Shown one piece after another: positions 13,803 to 22,376 of a DNA stretch of 64,000 nucleotides. Both the position numbers and the translations under genes were made by a program. Numbering within the stretch: the first letter of the stretch is position 1; each line of letters starts with the position of its first letter. The stretch spans positions 1-64,000 of IMG/VR virus record IMGVR_UViG_3300020579_000009, one strand, 5' to 3'. Source of the DNA: a virus. Under the pieces are notes generated by a model that saw only the letters and a list, made by a program, of their open reading frames with translations, made no database searches and was not told where the DNA came from.

Positions 13803-16427
13803 CTATCTCCCTACGATACCTGTATACGCTACTTCGTACCCGCGCAGCTCATAAAATCCCGGCCCGGACGGGAAAGTACATCCAATCTGAAACCTTCTCC
13901 CCTTCACTGGCCTGAATCCGCCGAACTTGAATTTAGCAGGGGAGTATTCGAGAAACAATGGATTTGAGTTGCTATCCACGCCGGGAATGAGATTTGTGGT
14001 CAGTGGATTCACCCCAATGACGAACCTATCGTCATCAAAGGCATTCACCGCCCAAGCCCATCCCTGCGAAGCAAGGTTGTTCGGAATCTGATTAGTGAGT
14101 GCCCGCATCCATTCGAAGGTCTTAATCATGTGCGGATCTTCGTTGCCGAAGGCATGAAGCGTTACGCCGGGAGTAGGAACGCTGCGCTCCGCCGAAATCG
14201 TGAAATAGCTGGGCTGCCAATCCACGTCTGTAATCAAGTCCACGTCGCCAACAGACAGGTGATTCGTGGAGTTCCCATCGTAGGACGTGACGATGCTCTC
14301 GCAGTTGATGTCGTACTGATACCAAGTCGGCGCATTGGTCGCCATGTCGAAGGTGAAATAGCTGGGCTGACCATTGGAAGCAAGAAGGTCAAGGTCGAGC
14401 AGAAGCAGTTTGTTGTTGAAAGTTGAAGAATCAAGAGCAATGGCAAGGGCTAGCCAGGAACGGTCGCCTTTCTTATAGAAACTCATTCTGGCGAATTGCA
14501 ATCGTGCTCCGTTGATACGGTTGAGCACGTCCTGAACGGGCTTGCCTACGTTCTTTGGCGCGTAATGGTCGGTGAAAAGCCAGACTTCCCGGTCGGAGGA
14601 AAGCCACATCGCTCCAAGCGGAGTTACTGCTGTAGCATAAGGCGAAGCACAACCAATCTTATAAGGGAGCCTCTGAATCGTCGCCGCAAGCTGCGCTGGA
14701 TTTGCAATAGTGTTGTCACTGAGAAGCCCCGTCAATTTGTACATGTCCTGACGGTTTGACCAGATGATGAGCCCGGTTGGGAGATTCGCCATGCCGTTAA
14801 GTTGCCCGTCACCCAAAGGCATCGTCACTGTGTTCAGCGGAGAGAAGCATTCTGGCGGCTGGCCGATGACTGTAGCTTCGATGTTGCTATAGAAAAAGGT
14901 TTGGAGATTAGCCACGACTCCATAAACGAGCACTCGCCCTTGGTAGTCTTGACAGAATGCCCCAATGGGCGGAGGAACATTGTAAATTTGCGCAATCTCG
15001 CTGGTGAATGGAGGGTTGGGCGGTTCGGAGTTGGCGGTATCGTTGAATTCCAGTCCCGCAAGCAACGCTGTATTCCCTATCGGGTTGAAGGCATTCCTGC
15101 CAATTAGGAAATAAACTGGCTGGCCATCGCCAGTAGCATAGAGTTTTACGAATCCCTGTGCTGGAGAGGAATTTAGTAATTGCGGATCGTAAACCTGAAA
15201 ACGCGCTCCGCCAATTCCACCGCCGTTATAAGGGAGATGCAATGTCATGGAAGTGGCGCTAGCAACCGCCGATATGTAATTCCCTGTAAAGGCGGAACCT
15301 TCAACCCAAATAGCCCGTCCAATCCATGCCGATGTGAATGCGGTGCCGACTCCGGTAACGGTGGCGTTGCCGTTCACGACTGTAACCGTTCCGACTTCCA
15401 CAAGGTCTATGGTTCCGGTTTGGGACGCATACTTCACGAATTGCGAAGCGGGGGAAGGGGCGGAAGTCTCTCCATTTACATCTGCCTCCCAAGCCCATTG
15501 ATAGGAACGCCCGACTGTTTTGGTGATACCTAGCGTCACCGTTCCAGCTCCGCTCGTAGCTGCTGGCCCTACTTGCACGAAGGTAAAAGTCGAAGCTCCG
15601 GTCTTGGTAATTTGAACTGCTACACCTGCCGCTGTGTTGAAAGTGGTATCGGTCACGCCTGAGATGCCAACATAAACCCCCGTCACCATTCCGGCTGGTA
15701 GTGGCGCGGTCGTGGTAATGGTCACGATGTTATTTGCGCGTACTGCTCCTGTGGGAGCGGCCTGAATCGTTGCCGTAGAGCCAGCTACGAGCGTGATGCT
15801 TGGAGAAACGTCAGGCGCATCCAATCCCCAAAACATGAAGAGAGGAGAAGCCTCGGCAAGCGTGTTTGGCACAGTCTTAGAACGAAATTGCCCATTTGTC
15901 TCATAAATAGCATTTCCGATTCTGGTTCTCATCCACGGGCCGTTAAGAACGGAAAGCGCAAAAGGGAAGTCCGCACTAGGAGATTGACCATTAAACCTAT
16001 CCCATACTTCATCGAGTGGCTGTACTAGTGTTGCGGCAACCATTCCAGAAATAGAAAGCGGGTTATTACAAATCCAACGCGGCCAGAATGCGTCATCATT
16101 ATTGTCGAAGAGTACGCGGTTAACCAAAGTCGCCGGGGAACCAAATCCAGTCGGGTCCAGGAAGGAATACATGGAAATAATACGATTGCCATTGGCCGTG
16201 AATCCACTAGCGGTGGAGTTGAAAAATGGTGCCCAGCGAGCCCTGCGAATCGTGCCGAACTGCCCGGCGTAGACCTGCGAGGAAGCCGCCCAGAATTGCG
16301 GCGTAAGCAAGTCGGGACTGGTGTAGCCGTTATATCCTCCTACAAGGGAATCCAGCGTAAGGACTCGCGGCCCTGTCTCGTTCTGTGTCTGCTCGAACTC
16401 CGCTGGTGCTCTGCGTCTCTCGGCCAT
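13803..16427 (-). CDS. Nozzle/plug-type tail protein (beta-rich)
   Basis: 874 aa. The chain is beta-rich, with a propeller-like core (LPTGLIIWSNRQDMYKLTGL, GAMWLSSDREVWLFTDHYAP) and inserted Ig-like modules around 215-315. Size and place straight after the adaptor match the T7 gp12 nozzle or P22 gp10 plug of short-tailed phages; the assignment rests on that layout rather than clear sequence identity. The ATG shares a base with the upstream stop (TAATG). The unit B homologue (916 aa, 59457-62207) has the same LT-G-LLSDNT and DxYAP(K/R)N(V/I)G segments. Confidence 0.6.
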   Translation of the reverse strand: MAERRRAPAEFEQTQNETGPRVLTLDSLVGGYNGYTSPDLLTPQFWAASSQVYAGQFGTIRRARWAPFFNSTASGFTANGNRIISMYSFLDPTGFGSPATLVNRVLFDNNDDAFWPRWICNNPLSISGMVAATLVQPLDEVWDRFNGQSPSADFPFALSVLNGPWMRTRIGNAIYETNGQFRSKTVPNTLAEASPLFMFWGLDAPDVSPSITLVAGSTATIQAAPTGAVRANNIVTITTTAPLPAGMVTGVYVGISGVTDTTFNTAAGVAVQITKTGASTFTFVQVGPAATSGAGTVTLGITKTVGRSYQWAWEADVNGETSAPSPASQFVKYASQTGTIDLVEVGTVTVVNGNATVTGVGTAFTSAWIGRAIWVEGSAFTGNYISAVASATSMTLHLPYNGGGIGGARFQVYDPQLLNSSPAQGFVKLYATGDGQPVYFLIGRNAFNPIGNTALLAGLEFNDTANSEPPNPPFTSEIAQIYNVPPPIGAFCQDYQGRVLVYGVVANLQTFFYSNIEATVIGQPPECFSPLNTVTMPLGDGQLNGMANLPTGLIIWSNRQDMYKLTGLLSDNTIANPAQLAATIQRLPYKIGCASPYATAVTPLGAMWLSSDREVWLFTDHYAPKNVGKPVQDVLNRINGARLQFARMSFYKKGDRSWLALAIALDSSTFNNKLLLLDLDLLASNGQPSYFTFDMATNAPTWYQYDINCESIVTSYDGNSTNHLSVGDVDLITDVDWQPSYFTISAERSVPTPGVTLHAFGNEDPHMIKTFEWMRALTNQIPNNLASQGWAWAVNAFDDDRFVIGVNPLTTNLIPGVDSNSNPLFLEYSPAKFKFGGFRPVKGRRFQIGCTFPSGPGFYELRGYEVAYTGIVGR

Positions 16428-17398
16428 TAGCGTGACCCGCTAGGAGAAACGGTGTAGCGCAAAAGCCTTTGCGGGAAAGGGCGTACCCTTGCTGGTTCCT
16501 GCCGCTGGCGAACCATGATACTGTCGCGCATGGAGTCCAGCTCCGTCTTGGCTAGAGCCGCCCAAGAAGTGAAGCGCGAATCATTGCCCGGCGTGGACAT
16601 GAAGTTACGCGTGGCGATGGTCGAAATGACGTTGTGATGCCCATCTGGAATATCAGGAACGGAACAAAGATTGTAGTTCGTAAGCGCCGGGATTACAGGG
16701 TTTGGAGCGGTCAAGAGTGTCAAAGCCGTGTCGCTGGCAATAGCTTTTACCCGGAACGTTTGGTTGTTCGCACCTTGATTGAAAACCAGTTCCATCCCGA
16801 TGTCGGTGTCCTGGTCATTGCCGGGCAGGGCGGAAATAAAATCAGCGGGGACTACTTGCGTGAAGTTCGTCCCTGCTCCCGTGATTGCTGTTCCGGCGCT
16901 CGACACCGTGCCGTTGAACACGATGGCCAGCGGCATGAAAATGAAGCTGTAGGTCACTTCAATCTGCGTGCCTACTGGCAGAGGTTGAGCAAAGAGCACG
17001 CTGAACTTGCTGAATAGAATGTAATAGTATGGCCCGCTAGTGGCCGCTATCTGCGGAGTGATTTGCTGCTGCGCCTGAAAGTCATCGTCGTTCCAGCTGC
17101 GCGGCTGACCCTTGCTCCAGTTTGTGTCGCCGGGCTGAAGGATGCGGAGGCGGTCAATCTGGAAGGCGCGAAGCGAAACAGCGGTATTGAGATTCCCGTT
17201 AAAGTTAGCGAGGAAGTCAAACTCTACCGCTGAGGTTGCAACGGTTACGATTTTCTGGTCGGTGAAATAGCTGTCCTCAAGCTGGAGGATATAATCCCAA
17301 GTCTCTTTGTACGCAGCGTTTACTTCGTCCAGATACTCGGAAATATCGTAGGACGGATTACGCCGCTGCACTCGCTGGCAAAGAGAAAGGGCATTCAC
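16427..17398 (-). CDS. Head-to-tail adaptor-like protein
   Basis: 323 aa. The start has the conserved helix pair YDISEYLDEVNAAYKETWDYILQLEDSYFT, followed by beta segments (KIVTVATSAVEFDF, GTQIEVTYSFIFMPLAI). An Ig-like insertion (SSAGTAITGAGTNFTQV) recurs in the nozzle protein and in unit B. The C-terminal helix TSWAALAKTELDSMRDSIMVRQRQ fits docking to the portal. Unit B homologue 62207-63220 matches at about 40 percent in the first 60 residues. Position between head proteins and nozzle supports a gp11/gp4-like adaptor role. Confidence 0.55.
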   Translation of the reverse strand: MNALSLCQRVQRRNPSYDISEYLDEVNAAYKETWDYILQLEDSYFTDQKIVTVATSAVEFDFLANFNGNLNTAVSLRAFQIDRLRILQPGDTNWSKGQPRSWNDDDFQAQQQITPQIAATSGPYYYILFSKFSVLFAQPLPVGTQIEVTYSFIFMPLAIVFNGTVSSAGTAITGAGTNFTQVVPADFISALPGNDQDTDIGMELVFNQGANNQTFRVKAIASDTALTLLTAPNPVIPALTNYNLCSVPDIPDGHHNVISTIATRNFMSTPGNDSRFTSWAALAKTELDSMRDSIMVRQRQEPARVRPFPQRLLRYTVSPSGSR

Positions 17399-17404
17399 TC
17401 ACTG

Positions 17405-18022
17405 TTACCTCTTGGGTGCCGTTAGTTCCGCCATGCGTTTCTCGACTTCCGCAGCGACAAGCTGAGAAATCTGCGCGGGGTCGGGCTGGATAATCTGGAT
17501 GTTTGCCGGAACCTGCGCGGCGGGACGGTTCACCACTTCCGGTCGCGCCATTCCGAGGATGTCGTAGCATTCCTGCTCGTAGGTAGTGGGACTCCAGCGC
17601 CCCGGCCCACCCTGCATCTTCACGCGGAACTGCAATTCAAAAGCCTCTACCACTTTCTTCCTGAAAACAAGATTCCGCTTCTTGCCTTCGGCGGCCAGTA
17701 TTTCCATCTCTTTTTCTGACGTATGGTCGCTGTTGCAGAACATCAAGCCCACAGGATAGAACGTGCCATTGAACTCCATGCCCTTGTCGCGGCAGATGCG
17801 CGTGGCCAGTTCGCGGGCGGAGATGGTGATTTCCTTCTGGTCGGCTTCCTTGTCCACCCAGCTTGTAACGTAGGTGTCCTTGTAAAAACCATCAGGGTCA
17901 AGCGCCGTCCAAGCCCCAGCAGATAGCGGAACCTGAATGCGATAGGCTTGAACGTAATCGACCAAAAACCCCTGGTCGCCTCGCTTCGGAAAATCTTCTG
18001 GACTCCAAATTGCCCACGGCAT
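17405..18022 (-). CDS. Hypothetical late protein (205 aa)
   Basis: Not recognised. The start MPWAIWSPEDFPKRGDQGFL follows the previous stop by overlap. The middle is charged (YKDTYVTSWVDKEADQKEIT; MEILAAEGKKRNLVFRKKVVEAFE) and the end helical (AQISQLVAAEVEKRMAEL). It contains no membrane helix or signal. It is placed before the adaptor, where unit B instead has an exported fibre-like gene (63223 to the edge), so the two units differ here. Confidence 0.55.
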   Translation of the reverse strand: MPWAIWSPEDFPKRGDQGFLVDYVQAYRIQVPLSAGAWTALDPDGFYKDTYVTSWVDKEADQKEITISARELATRICRDKGMEFNGTFYPVGLMFCNSDHTSEKEMEILAAEGKKRNLVFRKKVVEAFELQFRVKMQGGPGRWSPTTYEQECYDILGMARPEVVNRPAAQVPANIQIIQPDPAQISQLVAAEVEKRMAELTAPKR

Positions 18023-18357
18023 TATTTTGTTCCTTTCTCTTCAAATGGCATCCATGCTGGTTTCGGTGGCCCTTGATTGGCTACCGTCACGGTGTCGGCA
18101 ATCTTGTCATTCAGGGCGATGCCGTCCGATTCTTCCATCTTGTCCTGCCCGTAGACCACGACACTGAACTTTGCACGCATATCTTCCGTCCGCATGGGAG
18201 GCGTGGTATAGGTTTTGGCGCTGGGCGCTCCGGCGATGAAGGCTCCGTCTTTCTTCCAGAGATACTTGTAAGGAGCAACGAGGTCGGTATCGACGGCAAA
18301 CGTCGCCATCGTGCCGGGAACTGCCGCTGGTGTGGTGCTAATTACTTTGGTTGCCAT
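18022..18357 (-). CDS. Small Ig-like protein
   Basis: 111 aa. The pattern (TMATFAVDTDLVAPYKYLWKKDG, KTYTTPPMRTEDMRAKFSVVV) is that of an immunoglobulin-like beta sandwich with a strand-central Trp. Such domains are common as decorations on capsids and tails. The tail is Pro/Lys-rich. Start overlaps the upstream gene by 20 nt. Confidence 0.55.
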   Translation of the reverse strand: MATKVISTTPAAVPGTMATFAVDTDLVAPYKYLWKKDGAFIAGAPSAKTYTTPPMRTEDMRAKFSVVVYGQDKMEESDGIALNDKIADTVTVANQGPPKPAWMPFEEKGTK

Positions 18358-18712
18358 AAACCCTTTCCCATGCTTCGGCGTAAGAGCGGCTGTACCCTAC
18401 CCGGCTTTCGCTGAGATGCAACCCAGCCCGTACTACCCGCTCCGCTCCGTCCATGTAGCTGTCGGTCATTTCATCGGCCTTGCGCTTGTTGTAGTCCTCG
18501 CGTTCCTTTTTGTAGAAGTTCACAAGCTCTGCCGCTGAACTCGTTTCCCGGTTGCCCACGGAAAGAATCTGTAAGTCACGTTCCGTGACGCCCGGTCCTT
18601 CGGTCGTGCGGGCTACATAGTCCTTGCCCGTCACGTCCTTGCCAATTAAGTCGAGCTTGCCATCAGAACGCTTTTTTGGCTTGAGCTTCCAAGACTCAGG
18701 AAGCGCGGCCAT
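18338..18712 (-). CDS. Hypothetical late protein (124 aa)
   Basis: Charged, soluble, no known domain. Begins MAALPESWKLKPKKRSDGKLDLIGKD, in the style of head-region phage proteins that start with SWKLKP, and ends in helices (FYKKEREDYNKRKADEM; RVGYSRSYAEAWERVYG). The ATG shares a base with the upstream stop at 18712. Confidence 0.5.
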   Translation of the reverse strand: MAALPESWKLKPKKRSDGKLDLIGKDVTGKDYVARTTEGPGVTERDLQILSVGNRETSSAAELVNFYKKEREDYNKRKADEMTDSYMDGAERVVRAGLHLSESRVGYSRSYAEAWERVYGNQSN

Positions 18713-18951
18713 CAGGCGACCTGGTACAAACCTTGGAGCGGCGATTCGGCAGCCGCGAAGTCAAAGTTCGTGGTCGTGCCCGCAGCAGCAGCTAGCGCCG
18801 TTGAGAGAGCCGCGTTCTGTGCCGCCGTCAGTTCCATGTCCACAAGAATGGACTGGTTCGGAAGCGTGCCTGTCCAGACCTGTAAACGGCAAGCGCCGCT
18901 GGCGCTGACGAGGTTCGTGCAAACTAGCCTTGTTGCAACCAAAGTCGCCAT
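18712..18951 (-). CDS. Hypothetical late protein (79 aa)
   Basis: Beta-rich small protein (LVCTNLVSASGACRLQVWTGTLP) with an Ala/Thr-rich middle. Unrecognised. It has a good leader (AAGGAGAATCAG) before the ATG. May be a decoration or connector protein. Confidence 0.5.
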   Translation of the reverse strand: MATLVATRLVCTNLVSASGACRLQVWTGTLPNQSILVDMELTAAQNAALSTALAAAAGTTTNFDFAAAESPLQGLYQVA

Positions 18952-18963
18952 CTGATTCTCCTT

Positions 18964-19419
18964 TTAACCGATTCGAGCAAAAACGTTAAATCCTGTTGCC
19001 GTGCCGAGCGTTACGGTCAAAAAATTCAGCCGCATTTTCCCGTTACCACCCAACCCTGAAACATCTAAAGCAATGGGTATATTATTCGTCGAAGATTCGA
19101 AAGCAATTCCTGAATAAGGTGATAACCCCGCTGCTGCGCCACTTACCGGAGTGAGCTTATTGAAAATGCCGAATACCGGAGTGAATGCCGGAATCCCTTC
19201 TGGAACAATGGCTGCTTCAAGCTGCCCCACTACCGAAGTCAGCGTTCCGGCAATAGGGATAGGAACAACCTGCACAAGCAAGACGCCGCGATAGTTCGAG
19301 GACTGAGGAATAATCCCGAACGGCGCTTGTGCTCCCGTCGTCTGAATGTTGCTGTAGAGCCACTCATCCACGCCAAGGCGCAGAGTGAAGCTCGTTATCC
19401 CTGGACTGTTTGCTGGCAT
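18964..19419 (-). CDS. Minor capsid or decoration protein
   Basis: 151 aa, beta-rich and hydrophobic (LLVQVVPIPIAGTLTSVVGQ; MRLNFLTVTLGTATGFNVFA). It follows directly on the 114-aa beta protein with no gap and probably arose as part of the same capsid-associated set. No family recognised. Confidence 0.5.
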   Translation of the reverse strand: MPANSPGITSFTLRLGVDEWLYSNIQTTGAQAPFGIIPQSSNYRGVLLVQVVPIPIAGTLTSVVGQLEAAIVPEGIPAFTPVFGIFNKLTPVSGAAAGLSPYSGIAFESSTNNIPIALDVSGLGGNGKMRLNFLTVTLGTATGFNVFARIG

Positions 19420-19764
19420 TTAGTGTCCAAAAGCGCAGATGAGCGTCTTTACCGCCGTGACGTTGGTGGTGTTGGCCACTTCAAGTCCTGTAGAACTGAC
19501 GGCGAAGCCAAGATTCCCAGTGGCACTGAAAATTATAGAGTAAGTTGCTACTTGCCCATCTGCCCAGATACCAACCGGGCCGAACACCGGAGGAATCTGT
19601 AACTGGAAATCGGAAGTAGCCGCGTAAGTGTTGAAAAAGAAAGTCGAGGCAGGAAGCGCATATCCGCCAGTTGGATAGCTAGCATCGCCGTCCACTTCCA
19701 CGATGGCGAAGAACTCGGACGCGCCCCAAGCCCATTTGTATTTCGGAATGATTGTCAGAGCCAT
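19420..19764 (-). CDS. Minor capsid or decoration protein
   Basis: 114 aa, beta-rich, no charged helix (YKWAWGASEFFAIVEVDGDA; VATYSIIFSATGNLGFAV). One base separates its stop from the next ATG. Placed just downstream of the coat gene, where many phages encode decoration proteins. Function inferred. Confidence 0.5.
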   Translation of the reverse strand: MALTIIPKYKWAWGASEFFAIVEVDGDASYPTGGYALPASTFFFNTYAATSDFQLQIPPVFGPVGIWADGQVATYSIIFSATGNLGFAVSSTGLEVANTTNVTAVKTLICAFGH

Positions 19765-19767
19765 CCG

Positions 19768-19956
19768 TTACTTCCCTTCTTCCGGGTTGTACTCCACGTC
19801 GTCGGATTTGAGCCCGCCGTTGATGGTGTTGCTGAACGAATCGTCCAGGTCATCCATCGCCTGTTTCAAGGCTTTGGAAGCCTGCCCGCCAAGTTCAGGA
19901 ACCTGCCCCGTAATCGAAGTCCCGTCGCCGCTGGTATTCACTTTCCCCATTGCCAT
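19768..19956 (-). CDS. Small acidic late protein (62 aa)
   Basis: Begins MAMGKVNTSGDGTSITGQ, with a helix ALKQAMDDLDDSFSNTI and an acidic end DDVEYNPEEGK. AAAGGAGAATGGCA precedes the ATG. Unrecognised. Confidence 0.5.
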   Translation of the reverse strand: MAMGKVNTSGDGTSITGQVPELGGQASKALKQAMDDLDDSFSNTINGGLKSDDVEYNPEEGK

Positions 19957-19962
19957 TCTCCT

Positions 19963-20139
19963 TTAGGGCTTTGCCCGATCTTTCACCATGTCTCTTGTGT
20001 CGGACACATCAGGGCCATCTGATTCCGCTGCCTTGTCCGTGACGCTGAGTGATCCCATACGGCGGAGCGCTTCTGCTGCTGCGTCTTTCGCTCCGCCGTC
20101 AGGATCAGCACCGTAAATGTCCTTGTTGCACTTAGCCAT
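19963..20139 (-). CDS. Small acidic late protein (58 aa)
   Basis: The ATG at 20139 is only three bases after the coat gene's stop codon. The product MAKCNKDIYGADPDGGAKDA... is acidic and soluble, with a helix DAAAEALRRMGSLS. It fills an otherwise empty 180-bp stretch between coat and the next gene and keeps codon use like its neighbours. Unrecognised. Confidence 0.5.
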   Translation of the reverse strand: MAKCNKDIYGADPDGGAKDAAAEALRRMGSLSVTDKAAESDGPDVSDTRDMVKDRAKP

Positions 20140-20141
20140 TT

Positions 20142-21434
20142 TTAGTAGCCAGCCGGAACGCTCAAGCCAACGACTGCGGTGTTGGCGTTCGGGAAATAGG
20201 CTCCTAGGTTTCCACGGAACTCCAGATAGGCCACAAATGCATCGTTGTAGCCGCCCGTGGTAGTCGGCACGCGGTTCAGAATCGAACCTGTCCGGTCATC
20301 AAAGCTAAGTTTCCGCGCCGTGACCTTGAGCAAGGATTCCTTGTTCACGAAATACAGTGTGTCGCGCGGGGCGTCCGTGTCGATGACCCAGGGGATGCCT
20401 TCAAACTCATAGGCGGTGTAGCCCAAGTCCATCTTCATGGCCGTGCCGTTGAACTGCTTGAGCGTCCAGCCCATGTCGGCATAGGCGTGAAGTTGGCTGC
20501 CGTGGCTCCAGATGCGGAGCTTCGACAGGTCAACCGCGCCGCGAACTTGCTGAATCGTCCAGATGCCGCGCCGGAGGAAATCACGGGTTAGGGCAGGCGT
20601 CCCGGCCAGCGTAATGACGTTGGCGTTGTACTGCGGATTGGCTGCCCGGTTAATGTTCTGGAAGTTGGCCGCGAACGTGCCGTTGTCGACGATGACCTTA
20701 AGGCCCGCCATCGCCTTGTTGAAAGAGCCCGAAGAAATGATGGCATCGCCTGATACTAGTACGCCAGCCGCAGAAGCCGGGCCGACTACGATAGTGACCG
20801 CGCCGCCTGCCGCCGTCAGGTTCGTTGTGCCAGCCACGCCTAAAAGGTTCGAGACGGACACGATGGTTGCCGTGCCCTTGACGGTGTTGACCGTGCCAGT
20901 AAGGAAGTCCACTGTCAGGCCGGGACGCAAATAACGCGCACCGTCTCCCAACCCCGTCACGTCCACAGTGGTGTTGGCAACCGTCGAGAGGGTGACGCCA
21001 GCGCCGACTTTGGCAAGAGTGCCGGAGCCGTCGAGGAAGGAATACCAGTTCAGTTCCTTGATGGCATCCACGACGCCGTTGCGGACGTTAAAGGCAAGGG
21101 ACTTCACATAGTTGGTAGCGTCTCCGCCACCGCCTGCGTCGAGCGCCGCCCCGGTAAACTGAATGGGCTTGACGTAGCTGTAGAAGCCCACGATGGCGCG
21201 GTTCACGCGCTGGGAGTCGCCAGCCGGAAGCGCTCCGCCATCGCCATACCATGCGTGCTGGCCGTTACCTGCCATGTGGACGGGGATTTCTAGTCCACGG
21301 TTCGAAATCATGGTGCCCGCGCCTTCGAATACATCGTTCCAAAGGACGGCGGCGGTATTGAACTGTTTTTCTACGCGAGGATTGAAAACGACCTTGAAAA
21401 TCGGGTCTGCTGCGGACAAATCGAATTGTGCCAC
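20142..21434 (-). CDS. Major capsid protein (HK97-type fold)
   Basis: 430 aa, directly after a scaffold-like gene. N-terminal arm DLSAADPIFKVVFNPRVEKQ, then EVPVHM-type strand (GLEIPVHMAGNGQHAWYGDG), long helix region NYVKSLAFNVRNGVVDAIKE, and a C-terminal body with FEGIPWVIDTDAPRDTLYFV, the classic coat segment where the chain names a target strand and the ligand. Residues about 150-240 are a Val/Thr-rich beta insertion (PGLTVDFLTGTVNTVKG) resembling the I-domain of P22 coat. It would form the shell with the 293-aa scaffold. Confidence 0.8.
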   Translation of the reverse strand: MAQFDLSAADPIFKVVFNPRVEKQFNTAAVLWNDVFEGAGTMISNRGLEIPVHMAGNGQHAWYGDGGALPAGDSQRVNRAIVGFYSYVKPIQFTGAALDAGGGGDATNYVKSLAFNVRNGVVDAIKELNWYSFLDGSGTLAKVGAGVTLSTVANTTVDVTGLGDGARYLRPGLTVDFLTGTVNTVKGTATIVSVSNLLGVAGTTNLTAAGGAVTIVVGPASAAGVLVSGDAIISSGSFNKAMAGLKVIVDNGTFAANFQNINRAANPQYNANVITLAGTPALTRDFLRRGIWTIQQVRGAVDLSKLRIWSHGSQLHAYADMGWTLKQFNGTAMKMDLGYTAYEFEGIPWVIDTDAPRDTLYFVNKESLLKVTARKLSFDDRTGSILNRVPTTTGGYNDAFVAYLEFRGNLGAYFPNANTAVVGLSVPAGY

Positions 21435-21451
21435 TTGAGCCTGCTAGGCCG

Positions 21452-22333
21452 CTATTTGTATGCCGATTTCAGTTCTGAGTCGGAGATATTGCCCCAGATG
21501 GGGTCGTGCCCGTGGCCCTCTTGTTTCGAGGACGCGCTGCCGTTTACGTTATCGGCGGCAGCGGGAATCTCTCTTACGCCGTTCGCTTCCACTGTGGAGC
21601 GGCGGGTATGCTCGGCATTCGATGCGGCTTTGGTTTCAGCAGTAACGAGGCCAGAAGCCTTCGAGAAGTAGGTCGGCACATCCACGTAGACGCCAGCGGC
21701 TATCCGGTCACGGGCCTTTGCATCTCCCCAGAGCATTTCATTCGTTTTCAGCCGGATATAGTCTCTATCCTTCTGCGAAACAGATTCAGGGAGCTTCGCC
21801 AGCAGACCATCCACGGACACCTTATAACCTTCTGAGATTGCCGTCTGCCTGCGTGCGGACTCTTCCTGATTCTCTTTCTGAATGAACCTGTCCAGTTTGG
21901 CCTCGATTGCGGTGAGTCGCGGGTCAACTGCGGGTGCCGAATCAGCAGTTCTGCTCGAACTGCCGTTCGCGCTGCCATTGCGGACTTCGGCGGGGAGACG
22001 GTTAAACCAGCGGTCGGATACTCGCTCCAGCAGTTGCTTATGCAACGCCGGATTGTTCTTCTCAATTTCATCGAGCAATAGGTCAGGATTATTTTCGAGA
22101 AGTGCGGGCAGGTTATCAAGAGCAGTTTTGGCTGCCTTGAACTCCGCTGCGGTAGCCGGAGTAATGCCCATATCGACCAGTGATTTATACGCCTCTACGT
22201 CTGCTTCCGTGAACTGAGGTTTCGTTTCCACGGTTTCCGCCGTGGTCGTTGCCGCAGTTGTTTCAGTAGAGGTAGCGGTGGTCTGCTGAGTCGCTGCGGT
22301 CTCTAGTTCGGTGAAAGTCAGATTACCTTCCAT
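21452..22333 (-). CDS. Scaffolding protein
   Basis: 293 aa, acidic and helical, low complexity at the start (TTATSTETTAATTTAETVET), helices in the middle (LPALLENNPDLLLDEIEKNN; AIEAKLDRFIQKENQEESARR) and a short end PIWGNISDSELKSAYK. Placement between portal and coat and this composition are typical of podovirus scaffolds that guide shell assembly and then leave. Confidence 0.75.
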   Translation of the reverse strand: MEGNLTFTELETAATQQTTATSTETTAATTTAETVETKPQFTEADVEAYKSLVDMGITPATAAEFKAAKTALDNLPALLENNPDLLLDEIEKNNPALHKQLLERVSDRWFNRLPAEVRNGSANGSSSRTADSAPAVDPRLTAIEAKLDRFIQKENQEESARRQTAISEGYKVSVDGLLAKLPESVSQKDRDYIRLKTNEMLWGDAKARDRIAAGVYVDVPTYFSKASGLVTAETKAASNAEHTRRSTVEANGVREIPAAADNVNGSASSKQEGHGHDPIWGNISDSELKSAYK

Positions 22334-22376
22334 GCTGTTCCTTGTAGACTACAAACAAGCGATAGTCAAGACAATT

